A DNA stretch of 64,000 nucleotides from Thioalkalivibrio sp. ALJ24. Lineage in GTDB: Bacteria > Pseudomonadota > Gammaproteobacteria > Ectothiorhodospirales > Ectothiorhodospiraceae. The stretch spans positions 21,727-85,726 of the forward strand of contig NZ_KB898733.1 of assembly GCF_000377785.1 (NCBI RefSeq), given 5' to 3'. The notes under the pieces were generated by a model. The model worked only from the letters and a program-made list of their open reading frames with translations. It searched no databases and was not told the DNA's origin. This document shows positions 18,005 through 28,200 of the stretch, piece by piece; the stretch's first letter is position 1; each line of letters opens with the position of its first letter. The translations under genes were made by a program, and so were the position numbers.

Positions 18005-18052
18005 ACGCATCCATGCGTATTCCCTCCTTCGTGTACCGTTTAATCACGGTAC
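18005..18052. promoter_or_regulatory. two inverted repeats upstream of the giant gene, possible operators
   Basis: ACGCAT-CC-ATGCGT (18005-18018) and GTACCG-N8-CGGTAC (18033-18052) are perfect short inverted repeats 15 nt apart, 53 and 81 nt upstream of the ATG at 17952. Their spacing and position fit operator sites for autoregulation or recombination sites for the encoded protein. Both ideas are inference. Confidence 0.35.
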
Positions 18053-18128
18053 GGGCGTATGGTGAGTTCTGCAACCCCCTGTTTGTATAAGCTTGTGTTG
18101 GGTGGGCCCTTAGTTAAGCCCGCATCTA

Positions 18129-19301
18129 ATGTCCTTTAACATTAGTTCGTTATAAAATAGAGGCCATGGGTTGATCTCCATTTGAGAGGGGGCTTTATGG
18201 CTCAACGTGGCCGCAAACCGATCAAGCTGGAGCTGTCGGACTCTGAGCGTGCCGAGCTACAGCGGTGGGTGCGGCGCCGCAAAACGCCAGCGGCCGAGAA
18301 GCAACGCGCGGAGCTGATCCTGGACAGTTCCGAAGGTCTTCCGGGGCGAGACATCGCGGCCCGGCACAGGGTGTCGGTACAAACGGTTTCCAAATGGCGA
18401 AGGCGTTTTGAGCGTTATCGGCTTGCTGGGCTGACGGACGCTCCGCGCTCGGGACGGCCGAGGACGATCGACGACGACAAGGTGGCGCAGGTCATTGAAA
18501 AGACCCTGAAGGAGAAGCCCAAGGGCGCCACCCACTGGTCCACGACCCTGATGGCGAAGGAAACCGGGCTCAACGCGATGGCCATCAGCCGGATTTGGCG
18601 CGCCTTTGGGCTCAAGCCACATCGGCTCGAGACCTTCAAGCTCTCGACCGATCCGCACTTTATCGACAAGGTCCACGACATCGTTGGGTTGTACATGCAG
18701 CCGCCCGATCGCGCGCTGGTACTGTGCGTCGACGAAAAGAGCCAGATTCAGGCCCTGAATCGGTCCCAACCGGCCTTGCCGTTAACGTTTGGCCATCCTG
18801 AGACCCGCACGCATGACTACCTGCGCCATGGCACGACGACCTTGTTCGCGGCACTGGATGTCGCCACCGGCGAAGTCATCGGCAAACTCCAGAGAAGACA
18901 TCGCGCGAAGGAGTTCCTGGCGTTTCTCAACGAGATCGACCGTCAGGTTCCGGCCGACCTCGACGTCCATCTCATCATGGACAACTACGGCACCCACAAA
19001 ACCGAAAAAGTGCGTGCGTGGTTCGCGGCGCGGCCGCGTTACCATGTGCACTTCACGCCCACCTCGGCGTCATGGATCAACCTGGTCGAACGCTTCTTCG
19101 CGCTCATCTCGGAACGCTGGATCAAACGCGGTTCGCATCGCAGCACTCGGGAACTCGAGGATTCCATCCGCGAATACCTGGAGACATACAACGATGAACC
19201 CCGACCATTCATCTGGCGCAAAACCGCCGACCAGATCATCGCGTCCATCGCCCGTGTAAGCGAGCGCCTCAACGATAATGCGAACTAATGTTAAAGGACA
19301 C
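18129..19301 (+). mobile_element. complete IS630-family insertion sequence
   Basis: The element has 20-bp perfect terminal inverted repeats, TGTCCTTTAACATTAGTTCG at 18130-18149 and its complement at 19281-19300. With one extra base on each side it is flanked by TA (18127-18128 and 19302-19303), the target duplication expected for IS630/Tc1-mariner elements. It encodes one intact transposase. It lies between the giant recombinase-like gene and the IS5 element, whose left end begins only 3 nt away. Confidence 0.9.
18197..19288 (+). CDS. IS630-family transposase
   Basis: The 363-residue protein has an N-terminal helix-turn-helix region ([20 protein letters not shown], then a SGRPRTI linker) and a DDE catalytic domain with [19 protein letters not shown] and [12 protein letters not shown], giving the Asp, Asp and Glu residues. 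This is the single-frame layout of the IS630/Tc1-mariner superfamily. ATG 18197 follows GAGGGGG and is preferred to an in-frame TTG at 18182. The gene appears intact and the inverted repeats are perfect, so the element may be active. Confidence 0.93.
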   Translation: MAQRGRKPIKLELSDSERAELQRWVRRRKTPAAEKQRAELILDSSEGLPGRDIAARHRVSVQTVSKWRRRFERYRLAGLTDAPRSGRPRTIDDDKVAQVIEKTLKEKPKGATHWSTTLMAKETGLNAMAISRIWRAFGLKPHRLETFKLSTDPHFIDKVHDIVGLYMQPPDRALVLCVDEKSQIQALNRSQPALPLTFGHPETRTHDYLRHGTTTLFAALDVATGEVIGKLQRRHRAKEFLAFLNEIDRQVPADLDVHLIMDNYGTHKTEKVRAWFAARPRYHVHFTPTSASWINLVERFFALISERWIKRGSHRSTRELEDSIREYLETYNDEPRPFIWRKTADQIIASIARVSERLNDNAN

Positions 19302-19304
19302 TAG

Positions 19305-20473
19305 GGAGACACTGATTTAATTCGCTGCCGCTCCCGCCCGGTACGCGGCTCTGGGATAATGGCAGCCGGTTTCCGCCCCGAGGTAAGGTTCCATGTCGCA
19401 GCGCAGTTTTCCGATCTCGAGTATTCCGCCAGGCGCAAGCAGACGCGGCGCGACCGGTTTCTGGGCGAGATCGACGCCATCACGCCCTGGGCGGCCCTGG
19501 TGGAGGCGATCGAGCCGCACTACCCGAAGGGGAAGCGCGGCCGCCCGCCGATCGGTCTGGAGCGGATGCTGCGGATGTACGTGGCGCAGCAGTGCTTTAA
19601 CCTGTCGGATGAAGGGATCGAGGACGCGGTGTACGACAGCCAGGCGATCCGGCGCTTTGTCGGGATCGACCTGAGCCGCGAAGACGCCCCGGATGCCACC
19701 ACCCTGCTGCAGTTCCGTCGCCTGCTGGAGCGCCACGACCTGACCCGGGTGATCTTCGAGCGGATCAACGCCCATCTGCAGGAACGGGGCCTGCTGCTGC
19801 GTGAGGGAACGGTCGTGGATGCCACGCTGATCGCCGCCCCACCGTCGACGAAGAACGAGAACAAGGCGCGTGACCCGGAGATGCACCAGACCAGGAAAGG
19901 CAAAAAGAGGAACGTGGTCACGGGCCTGGTCCACACCGTGAAGGGGACGGCGGCGAACGTCTCGGACGTGTCGCAGGTGCCGGACCTGCTCCATGGTGAG
20001 GAAGACAGCCTGCATGGCGACGCCGGCTACATCGGTGCGGAGAAGCGGCTGGACGGGCATCGTCCCGAGACGCACATCGCCTGCAAACGCGGCACCGTGC
20101 GCGCGATGCCGGAAGGCCCGGCGCGCGAGCGGGTGCGCGCCGCCGAACGGCAGAAGGCGCAGTTGCGTTCGATCGTCGAGCATCCGTTCCATGTGGTGAA
20201 GAACCTCTTCGGCTACCGCAAGGTCCGCTACCGCGGCCTCACCAAGAACACCGCGCAGCTGCACAGCCTGTTCGCCCTGGCGAACCTGTATCGCGCGCGA
20301 AGGTGGGGGCTCCTCACGCAGGGATAGTGTGTCTGCAGGACCGGAAATCGCCCCTGTAACCGCTCAAAACGGCGGTTACAGGGGCCAAAACAGGCCGCCG
20401 GGGCCCTGATGTCCTTCCAAACGCGCTTCGGCGGGATATGGAGTCGGATGCAGGGCCATTGATCAGTGCTTCC
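19305..20473 (+). mobile_element. IS5-family insertion sequence
   Basis: The left end GGAGACACTGATTTAATTC and the complemented right end GGAAGCACTGATCAATGGC form imperfect inverted repeats around a single transposase gene. The 4-bp flanks are CTAG on the left (19301-19304) and TTAA on the right (20474-20477). Both fit the YTAR preference but they differ, so the copy has no target duplication of its own and has probably recombined. A diverged copy of the right end is present at 9365-9530. Confidence 0.85.
19359..20327 (+). CDS. IS5-family transposase with an internal in-frame gap
   Basis: The 322-residue protein shows the IS5 pattern: QFSDLEYSARRKQTRRDRF near the start, catalytic Asp154 (VVDATLIAA), Asp221 (HGDAGYIGAEKR) and Glu274 (IVEHPFHVVKN), and FGYRKVRYRGL near the end. 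Between residues 182 and 190 the family normally has about 15 more residues with a WYFGMKAHIGVD core; here GKKRNVVTGLVHTV joins directly. The three catalytic residues are kept, but a conserved strand is missing, so the enzyme may be inactive. The start could also lie slightly downstream. Confidence 0.85.
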   Translation: MAAGFRPEVRFHVAAQFSDLEYSARRKQTRRDRFLGEIDAITPWAALVEAIEPHYPKGKRGRPPIGLERMLRMYVAQQCFNLSDEGIEDAVYDSQAIRRFVGIDLSREDAPDATTLLQFRRLLERHDLTRVIFERINAHLQERGLLLREGTVVDATLIAAPPSTKNENKARDPEMHQTRKGKKRNVVTGLVHTVKGTAANVSDVSQVPDLLHGEEDSLHGDAGYIGAEKRLDGHRPETHIACKRGTVRAMPEGPARERVRAAERQKAQLRSIVEHPFHVVKNLFGYRKVRYRGLTKNTAQLHSLFALANLYRARRWGLLTQG

Positions 20474-20477
20474 TTAA

Positions 20478-20907
20478 GCATCGTGTGTCTCCTTCGGCCA
20501 GATTCTGGCTTTGTTGACCTCGAATGCAACGATAACGGGCGGTGCGGAAGATGTCCGGGCCGGCAACCTTGCGGGACTCGTCAGCTCCGGGCGACGGAGA
20601 GTGTTCGACTGCCGGCCCGTCCACGTTTGTTTGCCGCGCATATAGCCCCGATGCCGGCCAGATTTCCCCGGTTACGAATCTGACCGGCCCGTCGCAAAGC
20701 GCTGCATGCGCATCTCATTCAGCGTGACCCCCGTGAACGAAACGGGAGGTTGCCCTCGTCCGATTGCGGCATTCCCGCTCGATATGTAGGTTTCGGCCGG
20801 GATCGACAAGGTTGTCGGTCGAGGAGGCGGTCTAGCAGGTCGGGATGCGGTAACGCTATCGGTATGCACTGCAGACCGAATTGCGAGGAAAACGATAAGG
20901 AGGCGAC
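20478..20907. other. 430 bp without a supported gene, upstream of a lipoprotein gene
   Basis: No open frame here resembles a protein family. The stretch begins at the right edge of the IS5-bounded block and ends with a very good ribosome site (AAGGAGG) for the next gene, so its distal part should contain that gene's promoter. I could not fix a convincing -35/-10 pair, and I see no terminator or repeat. Confidence 0.4.
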
Positions 20908-22323
20908 ATGAAGCGGACTCTTCTTGTGGCGGGCGTCAGTACGGCGCTGGCGGTGCTGGCGACCGGCTGCGACTCGTATCCCACGGAGGCCGAGATCGAC
21001 TTCGACGCGGTGGACTCGGAGGAGCGTGCAATGGCCCGGACGATGTGGGCCGAATTCGAGGAAACGGTCGAAACGGGCTGGTCGTTCATGCTTTCGACCG
21101 AGGTCGAGGCGGAGCTGGAGCCAGTGGCCGCTCATCTCGAGGAACTGTCCGATTATCTGGACACCCCCGGTGACGGTTCGAAACCCGAATTGCTGCACGA
21201 TGGCCCGGAAAGCGAGGCCCTGCGTGCGGCGCACGCCGAGTACCTGGAAGTCCGGCGCTCGATCAAGGCCGAACAGGAAGAGGAACTCGAGGCGCGGCGG
21301 GAGGAGCTCTCGCAGGAGCTGTCGTCGATCGAGGCCGATCTTGCGGAAACGGAGGAGGCGATCGAAGCGCGCGAGGCAATGCTGCAGGACGAAGAAGAAG
21401 CGGTGAGCGAGCTCGAGGACGAGATCGAGGAAGCCGAACAGGAGTTCGAAGACATCCGCGAGAAGGTCCGCCAGGAACTGAACGAGGCGATTGAGGCGGA
21501 AGATCTGCCGATCAACACGCTGGATAACCTGCGTCGTTATTCGTGGCGTGACTGGGAGAGGGAGCCTGGCGAGGAGTGCCCGAACCCGGACGATGCGCGG
21601 ACCGTGGATGCTCGGGATTCCCACGGTGTGTGCCTCCTGGCAACGCCGACCCCTTACCGCGATGGCGAAGGGATCAACGAGGTTCTGGATCCAATCCTGG
21701 CCTCGAGGCTGCTGGAGGCATTCGAGGTGTCCCGGAAGCTCGGCCCTCTGGGACGCAATGCACCCGAGGACAGTCTCCGCGGCCAGCGTCGTCAGGCCCT
21801 GGAAACGCTATCCGAACGGGAGAATGAGGCGGACGCGAAGCATGGAAGTGCACGCGATCTAAACCGGAAGCACTCACGTTCCGAACGCGAGCGAGAGCGT
21901 GTTCAGGGGCGCCTGGACAGAGTGGAAGGTGCGGAACCGAACGTGCGGTCCTCGGAGGTTCGGGAAGAGCAGCAGGCTCTCCAGCGGTCGCGTCGTGAGT
22001 ATCGCGATGCGTTGATCCGGACAACCGTGGAAGACCACGCCCAACCGGCGGGGGAGATGACCGACGAGGGGACGTTCCCGGTTGAGGGCGAGGAAGGCAT
22101 GGTCGTGGCCGTGATGGCTGCTCAGGATGCGGTTGCCTCGCAATCCTGGGAATGGTCGATCTCCTTGTTCAAAACCCAGCTTGAAGAAGAGATGGCCGAC
22201 CGGAACCGAGTGCCGCTCGATCCCCACGAAGGCGAAGCCGGTCGGGCCGTGTTCGACGATAAAGACCGGGACACGATGACCCGGGAGGCCTATCTGGAGA
22301 TCGGCCAGCAATTGATGGATTGA
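20908..22323 (+). CDS. acidic coiled-coil lipoprotein, function unknown
   Basis: The 471-residue protein starts with a lipoprotein signal peptide ending in VLATGC, so Cys22 should be lipidated. Residues about 110-200 form a long, highly charged coiled coil rich in Glu and Ala, and a second charged helical part lies around 290-370. Two Cys (about 225 and 244) lie between the coils. No family is recognised. The ATG follows AAGGAGGCGAC, an excellent ribosome site. The strongly acidic composition is typical of exported proteins of halophiles. It stands 100 nt before the lipoprotein autotransporter protease and may be a partner or substrate, by proximity only. Confidence 0.8.
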   Translation: MKRTLLVAGVSTALAVLATGCDSYPTEAEIDFDAVDSEERAMARTMWAEFEETVETGWSFMLSTEVEAELEPVAAHLEELSDYLDTPGDGSKPELLHDGPESEALRAAHAEYLEVRRSIKAEQEEELEARREELSQELSSIEADLAETEEAIEAREAMLQDEEEAVSELEDEIEEAEQEFEDIREKVRQELNEAIEAEDLPINTLDNLRRYSWRDWEREPGEECPNPDDARTVDARDSHGVCLLATPTPYRDGEGINEVLDPILASRLLEAFEVSRKLGPLGRNAPEDSLRGQRRQALETLSERENEADAKHGSARDLNRKHSRSERERERVQGRLDRVEGAEPNVRSSEVREEQQALQRSRREYRDALIRTTVEDHAQPAGEMTDEGTFPVEGEEGMVVAVMAAQDAVASQSWEWSISLFKTQLEEEMADRNRVPLDPHEGEAGRAVFDDKDRDTMTREAYLEIGQQLMD

Positions 22324-22424
22324 TATCCGAACGCGGTCATCGGTCCGTGTGATACGAAAAAAGAAACCCGGGCCAGCCCCGTGCCACACGGCTGAGCCCG
22401 GCGATAATCAGGGAGAGCCGAATC

Positions 22425-24770
22425 ATGATGATTTCAATAGATCGTTTCCGTCCATCTCTCGTCGCCGTGGCCGTCTCGGCTACGTTGCTGGCGCTGTCCG
22501 GCTGTGCGAGCAGCGGGGGTGGCAATGGTGGTGGAGGTGGTAACGGAGATAGTGAGGAGGACGATGCACCTCCGCCTCTGCCGTCGAATGACCAGCAAAC
22601 GATCCTGGATGATGACGGGGATGTGGTAGAAGTTCAGGTCGCGGTTATCGATAACGAGTTCCGGCCGAGCCACGACGAATTTGACGGCCGCTTGACGGGG
22701 ACCAAGACAATCGGTGTACGCGATAGCGTTGAGGCAGAAGAAGATGAAGATGGTGACCCGAAGTACGTCCACGGAACGCCTGTAGCCGCTCTAATGGGCG
22801 GCGAAAAAATTGGGATCAGTGGGAATGCACGAATGGAGCTGGTAACCGCGGCGAACGATAGCGGAACCCTGTTTGGCAGTTGGATCCGGGAAGGCGTAGA
22901 GCATGCCGTAGAAAAGGAGGCACGGGTCATCAACGCGTCCATTGAGGATCAGTGGGAGACTTGGGACAACGAAGAGACGGTCGGGCAACTGCAGGAGGTG
23001 GAGTACGAGAAGCCGCAGGAAGATGATGATCCCAAAACTATCGAGGTGGGAACCGCTGCAGTGTTTGCTGCCGGTAACGATGGAAACAATCTGAGCAAGG
23101 ATGATGTAACCGAAGATGGAGAAAATGGGTATATCAATCCGGATGATCTCGAATACCTGGGTGAGGTCTGGGATCAAATCTTGATTGCGGGCGGTTCGCG
23201 AGGCTGGGAGAAATACTCGCGCAGCAACTACCCGGGGCAGGATGGAGAAATCCAGGATCGATTCCTTGTCGCGCCTTACACGGCCCGAACGGCAACCAAT
23301 ACCAGCGATGACGCCGAGGGGACTTTCTCTGGAACCTCGTTTGCTGCCCCTCAGATTGCGGGCATGGTGACGGGCATCATTGCGAAGTGGCCACATCTGG
23401 ACGCATCCGAGGCTACTGGGCGTCTGCTCGAGACGGCCAGCCAGGAATCGGAGCTTTATGAAGAAAGCGACTGTGGCCCGAACAAAGACCAGAACTGCGG
23501 CAAGTACTACCTCGGCCAGGGGCACGCGGACCTGGAAGAGGCACTTAAGCCCAAAGGAGAAGCGTCGGTCGCATCCGGCGATCAGGTCGAGGATCCGGAA
23601 AACCAGAAGGTCACCGAGAGTCAGGCCCAGTGGTCGCATGCGTTCGGCAACGATTTTCAGGCGGACGAGGAACTGTTCGAAGGCGCTGTAGCTTTCGACG
23701 AGCTGGGTCGTGATTACGAGGTGGACTTCTCGGGGCAGCATGCCGGAAGCAGCAACCTCAACACGCACCTGCGTCAGCGGATGGAAACGCACCTGACGAA
23801 TGCATCGGTCGCCGGGGATGAGTCTGTTGAAGTCGCCGAAGGGGTGAGCATAAGTGCTCGCCATACGGATTCCGGTGAACTGGTGACGGGTCGCTTCGAC
23901 ATGGAATTCGGTGATACCCGCATGTCCGCGTTCGGTTTCCAGGGCGGTGAGGAGAACCCGATGGACAACGTGCTGGAGGATGCGGACACCGCCATGCTGT
24001 CCAGTACTACGCCGCAGTTCACGCACGGTCTGGACGACGTGGCCGGCGTCGCCGCTGAGGTCGGGCTGACTGATACGTTCAGCATCAGCGCGGAATACTG
24101 GTCCGGTCGCTCGGGCGAAGATCCGGCCGAGCGGGTGCTGAGTGAAGACACCGTGGGCCTGTCGGATTACGGCGTGGACCGCCAGGACGTCGCGCTGCAC
24201 ATGCAGGCCACCGACGATCTGCGGCTGTCGGTGGGACAGGGCATGCTCCGCGAGGACAACGGCATGCTGGGCTCTCGTGGCTATGGTGCGTTGAACCTCG
24301 GTGACGAGCACGAGCTGCATGTCACGAGTTTCGAGGCGGAGTACGCCGTGACCGGAAACCTGGGCTTGACCGGCCAGTACGAATACGGTCAGGGGCGCAT
24401 GGAAGGCGGTGCCGGCATGATTCGGGGTATCGACAACCTCCGCACCGAACAGGCGACCCTGGGTGTGGCATGGGACGGCGACGATCATCAGGTGGCACTC
24501 ATGGCAAACCAGCCGATGCGGGTCACTGGCGGGGACATCGAGGCCAGCGTGCCGGTCGGCCGCACCGTGGATGGGGAGGTGATCCGCGAGGATCGTACCG
24601 CCAGCATCGGCACCGAAGGTCGGCAGACGGATGTGGAACTGGGCTACAGCTTCATGCCCGACCGTGACAGCCGGATCAATGCGAACCTGCTGTACATGGA
24701 TCAGCCGAACCACGACTCGAACGCCTCGGGTGAGCTGGCCGGTGCCGTGACCTACGCGGTGCGGTTCTGA
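22425..24770 (+). CDS. subtilisin-like (S8) lipoprotein autotransporter
   Basis: The 781-residue protein has a lipobox (LALSGC, Cys27), a Gly/Asn and acidic linker (28-60), an S8 protease domain with catalytic Asp76 (VAVIDNEF), His116 (YVHGTPVAALM) and Ser305 (GTSFAAPQIAGM), a linker (about 385-480) and a C-terminal region (about 500-781) with alternating hydrophobic residues that ends in AVTYAVRF, i.e. a terminal Phe as in outer-membrane beta-barrels. The combination resembles NalP/SphB1-type autotransporters, which are surface lipoproteins that cleave other surface proteins. GGGAGAG precedes the ATG. The stop overlaps the start of a small lipoprotein gene. Confidence 0.88.
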   Translation: MMISIDRFRPSLVAVAVSATLLALSGCASSGGGNGGGGGNGDSEEDDAPPPLPSNDQQTILDDDGDVVEVQVAVIDNEFRPSHDEFDGRLTGTKTIGVRDSVEAEEDEDGDPKYVHGTPVAALMGGEKIGISGNARMELVTAANDSGTLFGSWIREGVEHAVEKEARVINASIEDQWETWDNEETVGQLQEVEYEKPQEDDDPKTIEVGTAAVFAAGNDGNNLSKDDVTEDGENGYINPDDLEYLGEVWDQILIAGGSRGWEKYSRSNYPGQDGEIQDRFLVAPYTARTATNTSDDAEGTFSGTSFAAPQIAGMVTGIIAKWPHLDASEATGRLLETASQESELYEESDCGPNKDQNCGKYYLGQGHADLEEALKPKGEASVASGDQVEDPENQKVTESQAQWSHAFGNDFQADEELFEGAVAFDELGRDYEVDFSGQHAGSSNLNTHLRQRMETHLTNASVAGDESVEVAEGVSISARHTDSGELVTGRFDMEFGDTRMSAFGFQGGEENPMDNVLEDADTAMLSSTTPQFTHGLDDVAGVAAEVGLTDTFSISAEYWSGRSGEDPAERVLSEDTVGLSDYGVDRQDVALHMQATDDLRLSVGQGMLREDNGMLGSRGYGALNLGDEHELHVTSFEAEYAVTGNLGLTGQYEYGQGRMEGGAGMIRGIDNLRTEQATLGVAWDGDDHQVALMANQPMRVTGGDIEASVPVGRTVDGEVIREDRTASIGTEGRQTDVELGYSFMPDRDSRINANLLYMDQPNHDSNASGELAGAVTYAVRF

Positions 24771-25060
24771 TGGCCGGGCGTCGCACGATGCCCCTCATGG
24801 CGGCCCTGGCCGGGGTCGCCATGCTGACTGCCTGCGCCGGGGGTGGTCAGAATGGGGTAGACCATCAGGAACCGGCGCACGACGCCGGGGAGCCCAAGGT
24901 TCGCTACGTTCCCATCGGGAAGGACGAACAAGGGTGCATGCAATATCGCCCGGAACCACTGAAGGACGACCTGGCGGTGCCGGCGGCCATCTATTTCTGG
25001 GATGGCGAGGGATACACCACGAATCGCGATCAGTGCGTGCCGGAGGACTCGAACCCGTGA
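24770..25060 (+). CDS. small lipoprotein coupled to the autotransporter
   Basis: This 96-residue protein has a signal peptide ending in LTACAGG, so it should be lipidated at Cys22. The mature 75 residues contain two Cys (about 56 and 89) that may form a disulphide. I know no matching family. Its ATG overlaps the stop of the protease gene (TGATG), which implies translational coupling and a related job, for instance as an accessory to secretion or processing. That role is inference. Confidence 0.7.
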   Translation: MAGRRTMPLMAALAGVAMLTACAGGGQNGVDHQEPAHDAGEPKVRYVPIGKDEQGCMQYRPEPLKDDLAVPAAIYFWDGEGYTTNRDQCVPEDSNP

Positions 25061-25226
25061 GCGAAGCCGTCGAAAAAGGGTGGTCTCGTGATCGTCCGGA
25101 GCCACGGATTCGTCAGTGTCGGGTGGATGCGACCATGGAAGGCAGGACTTCGCTCGTGCGGATGCGAGATGGGTGAGGTTGGCGTGAAAGAAATATGGGA
25201 CGCCAGGAGCGGATCGAGGCGTACGC

Positions 25227-28200
25227 ATGAGCGAAGAAGAATTTCCGGGGAATCCACGCACCGGCGATCTCTTCGCGGACTTCCTCGCGGAGCCGCAGGA
25301 GGTTGCGGGTGACTGGCCTCCGGCTGATCGCTTTCCCCTGAATGTTGCTGGGCGTTCGGTGCGGCGGAGGGTGGTGGCCGATCTGGCCGATGCCGACTCG
25401 CCGTTGATCGTGACCGGCTATGCGGGACTCGAGCAGCTCATCCGTCTGGAGGGTGATCTGGGTGAAGCACGACACCTTCGAATCCTGTTCGGCAACGAGC
25501 CGAGCGCAGGCGAGGGCGGTTGCCGGAGCCTGCATCCGCCGAGCCTGCCGGAGGAAGTCGAACAGTACTGGCTGGATCAGGGCGTTTCTCTGTACCTGTC
25601 GGCCCGCCTGATCCATTTTCGCGAACGGGTTCGTAACGGCTGCGTCGAAGCACGTTATTGGCCGGGGACTCAACAGCGCCCATTGCACGCCAAGCTCTAC
25701 CTGGGGCGCGATGCAGTCACTCTGGGTTCGAGCAATTTCAGCGCGAGTGGCCTGGAAGGTCAGCACGAGGCCAATGCGCGGTTTACCGCGGCCAGCGAGC
25801 CGCGGCGTTATCGGGAATCGGCCGCCCTGGCGGAGCAGTACTGGTCTCTGGGCTGCGATTACACTGAAGGGTTGCTGGCGCTGCTGGATCGGCTCCTGAG
25901 CGTGGTGGGCTGGCGGGACGCTTTGGCTCGCGCCTGCGGTGAGCTGCTCGAAGGAGAATGGGCCCGCGGCTTTTTGCGGCAGATGGACCGTGAGGCGTTT
26001 CAGGCCCTTTGGCCCGCCCAGCGTCAGGGGATCGCGCAGGCCCTGTACCTTTTGGATCGTCAGGGGGCTGTTCTGATCGCTGACGCCACAGGGTCGGGTA
26101 AGACACGCATGGGCGCGCACCTGCTGCGCGCTCAGCAGGCACGGATCCAGGGGACGAAGGGGCTGCCCCGTGCTTTGATGTTGGCGCCCTCGGCCGTGGT
26201 TGAGGAATGGGAGCGAGAGCTCTCCCAAGCCGATTCGGTGGTGGCGGTTTTCTCTCAGGGGCTGCTCAGTCGTGGAGGCCGCAAGTCATGGCGGCTCGAA
26301 GAATCTCGGCGCCGGGCGCGCCTGTTGGCTGTGGATGAGTGCCACAATTTTCACAATCCGCTTTCGCGCAGAACGCGCAGCTTGCATAACCATCTGGCCG
26401 ATGACGTGGTCCTGTTCACGGCCACGCCCATCAATCGCAATGTGGATGATCTGATCCGCGTCGCGGATTTGCTGGGAGCCGATAACCTCCGCCAGAGCAC
26501 CCTCGATGCGCTGGGCCGGTTGCGGCGGACGGGCCGTCACCTGGCACTGGGCGAAGAAGAAGTGACCCAACTGCGCGAAGAGATCCGGACGTTCACCGTG
26601 CGGCGAACCAAGCGCATGTTGAACACCCTCATTGATCGCGAACCCGAGAATTATCGGGACCATGTGGGTCGTATCTGCCGATATCCCGAACACCGGTCGT
26701 ACAGCTACCTACTGAACGAACCGGAAAGCGACCGCCGCCGTGCTGCTTGGATCCGGCAGCGCCTGACAGAGCTCTACGGCGTGATGCAGATACCGGCCAC
26801 CTTGCAGGTTAGCTCGGTGCAGAGGAACAGGGGCCTGAACGAGGATCGTTACCGGGACAACCTGCTGGTGGTAGCGCGCAAGCTGGTCGAGCACCGGATA
26901 CTTGCGGCGCTGCGCTCCTCGCGCGCCGCATTGGTGGAGCACCTCTGCGGGACCGAGGTGGCGCGAAGCGAGTTTGGTCTGGGCCGTTACACGAAGGGGT
27001 CGGACACCGGGGATGTGCTCGGGCGACTCGCCGCGCCCGGCCCTCCTCCCAAAAACAAATTGACGGTACCGCTTCCGGAGTGGCTTACGGAACCGGACGG
27101 CTGGAACGCCGCTCACGCGCATGACCACCGGATCCTCTCCGAAGTCCTGGAGGAGGTTCGCCGGATGAGCCCGGCGCGCGAGCAGGCCAAGGCAGCCCAC
27201 CTTGCGAGCCTGGCCAAACGTCACGAACGTGTCCTGGCTTTCGATAGCTGGCTGATCACGATCGCGGTGCTGCGAGATGAGTTGGAACGTCTGGTACCAG
27301 GTCTGGAGATACTGCAGGCCACGGGCGGAGATGGTCGGGACCGTCAGGCCGTGCTTCGTGCTTTCCGGCCGGGGGAGGAGCAGGGTGCCGGTGTCGCGCT
27401 GTGTTCGGACAGCCTGTCTGAAGGGGTCAACCTGCAGGCAGCCTCGGCGTTGGTCCATCTCGACATGCCATCGGTCATCCGTACGGCCGAACAGCGCACG
27501 GGTCGGGTGGACCGGCTGGACAGCCCTCATGCTGAGGTGGAGGTCTGGTGGCCAAGAGACGCAGAGGAGTTCTCGCTGGGGGCGGATTCGCGTTTCAAGG
27601 AACGGGTAGAGGCAGTCACTGATCTTCTCGGTACAAACCTTCCGCTACCGGACGAGCTTCGGAACACGGCACGAATGTCCGTGGATGCCGATACCCTGGT
27701 TTCCGAATATGAGCGCGATGCTCGATCGGCCGACGAAGCCGAGCCCGAGGACGCGTTTGCGGGTGTTCGGGGGCTGGTCGAGGGAGAGGCCGCATTAGTT
27801 GGCCCGGATATCTATGAGTATTACCGTCAGAGATCGGTCAAAGTTCTGTCCCGGGTTAGCGTGGTGGTTAGCGAGTCGACGTGGGCCTTCTTTTGCCTCG
27901 CCGGGACAGCGGAAAGATCGCCACGGTGGTTCTTTTTCTCCGACCCCGACGCCGAACCGCTGGCTGCGCTGGACAAGGTTTCTTTGGAACTCCGCCGGCG
28001 GCTATCGGAGGATCCGCCCATCGGAGAGATAGACGAACCGGCCTCGCAGTGGCTGAAACACTTTGCCCGAAGGCTGCCCGAGGCCGAGCGTGCTCAGTTA
28101 CCACTGCGCAAGCAGCGGGCCCTGCAGGAAATGAAGCGCGTCGTTGATGGCTTGTGCCACCATGCGGCGAGCCAGCAGGCTCAAGAGCGTCTGGATAGCT

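Larger units (their letters stand above)
9361..20477. mobile_element. composite block bounded by inverted IS5-family right ends and TTAA
   Basis: The two limits of this 11.1-kb block are copies of the same IS5-family terminus pointing outward: GGAAGCGCTGATTAATGG from 9365 rightwards, and the complement of GGAAGCACTGATCAATGG ending at 20473. Each is flanked by TTAA (9361-9364 and 20474-20477), which fits the 4-bp YTAR-type target of IS5 elements. Inside are a broken restriction gene, two hypothetical genes, a giant recombinase-like gene, an IS630 element and the IS5 element itself. The flanking TTAA could be a target duplication of the whole block. Because TTAA is palindromic and a frequent target this is suggestive, not proof. 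Confidence 0.5.

Noticed and set aside
22791..24713. Open frame of 640 codons on the minus strand
   Set aside because: It is antisense to the autotransporter protease whose catalytic triad is evident.
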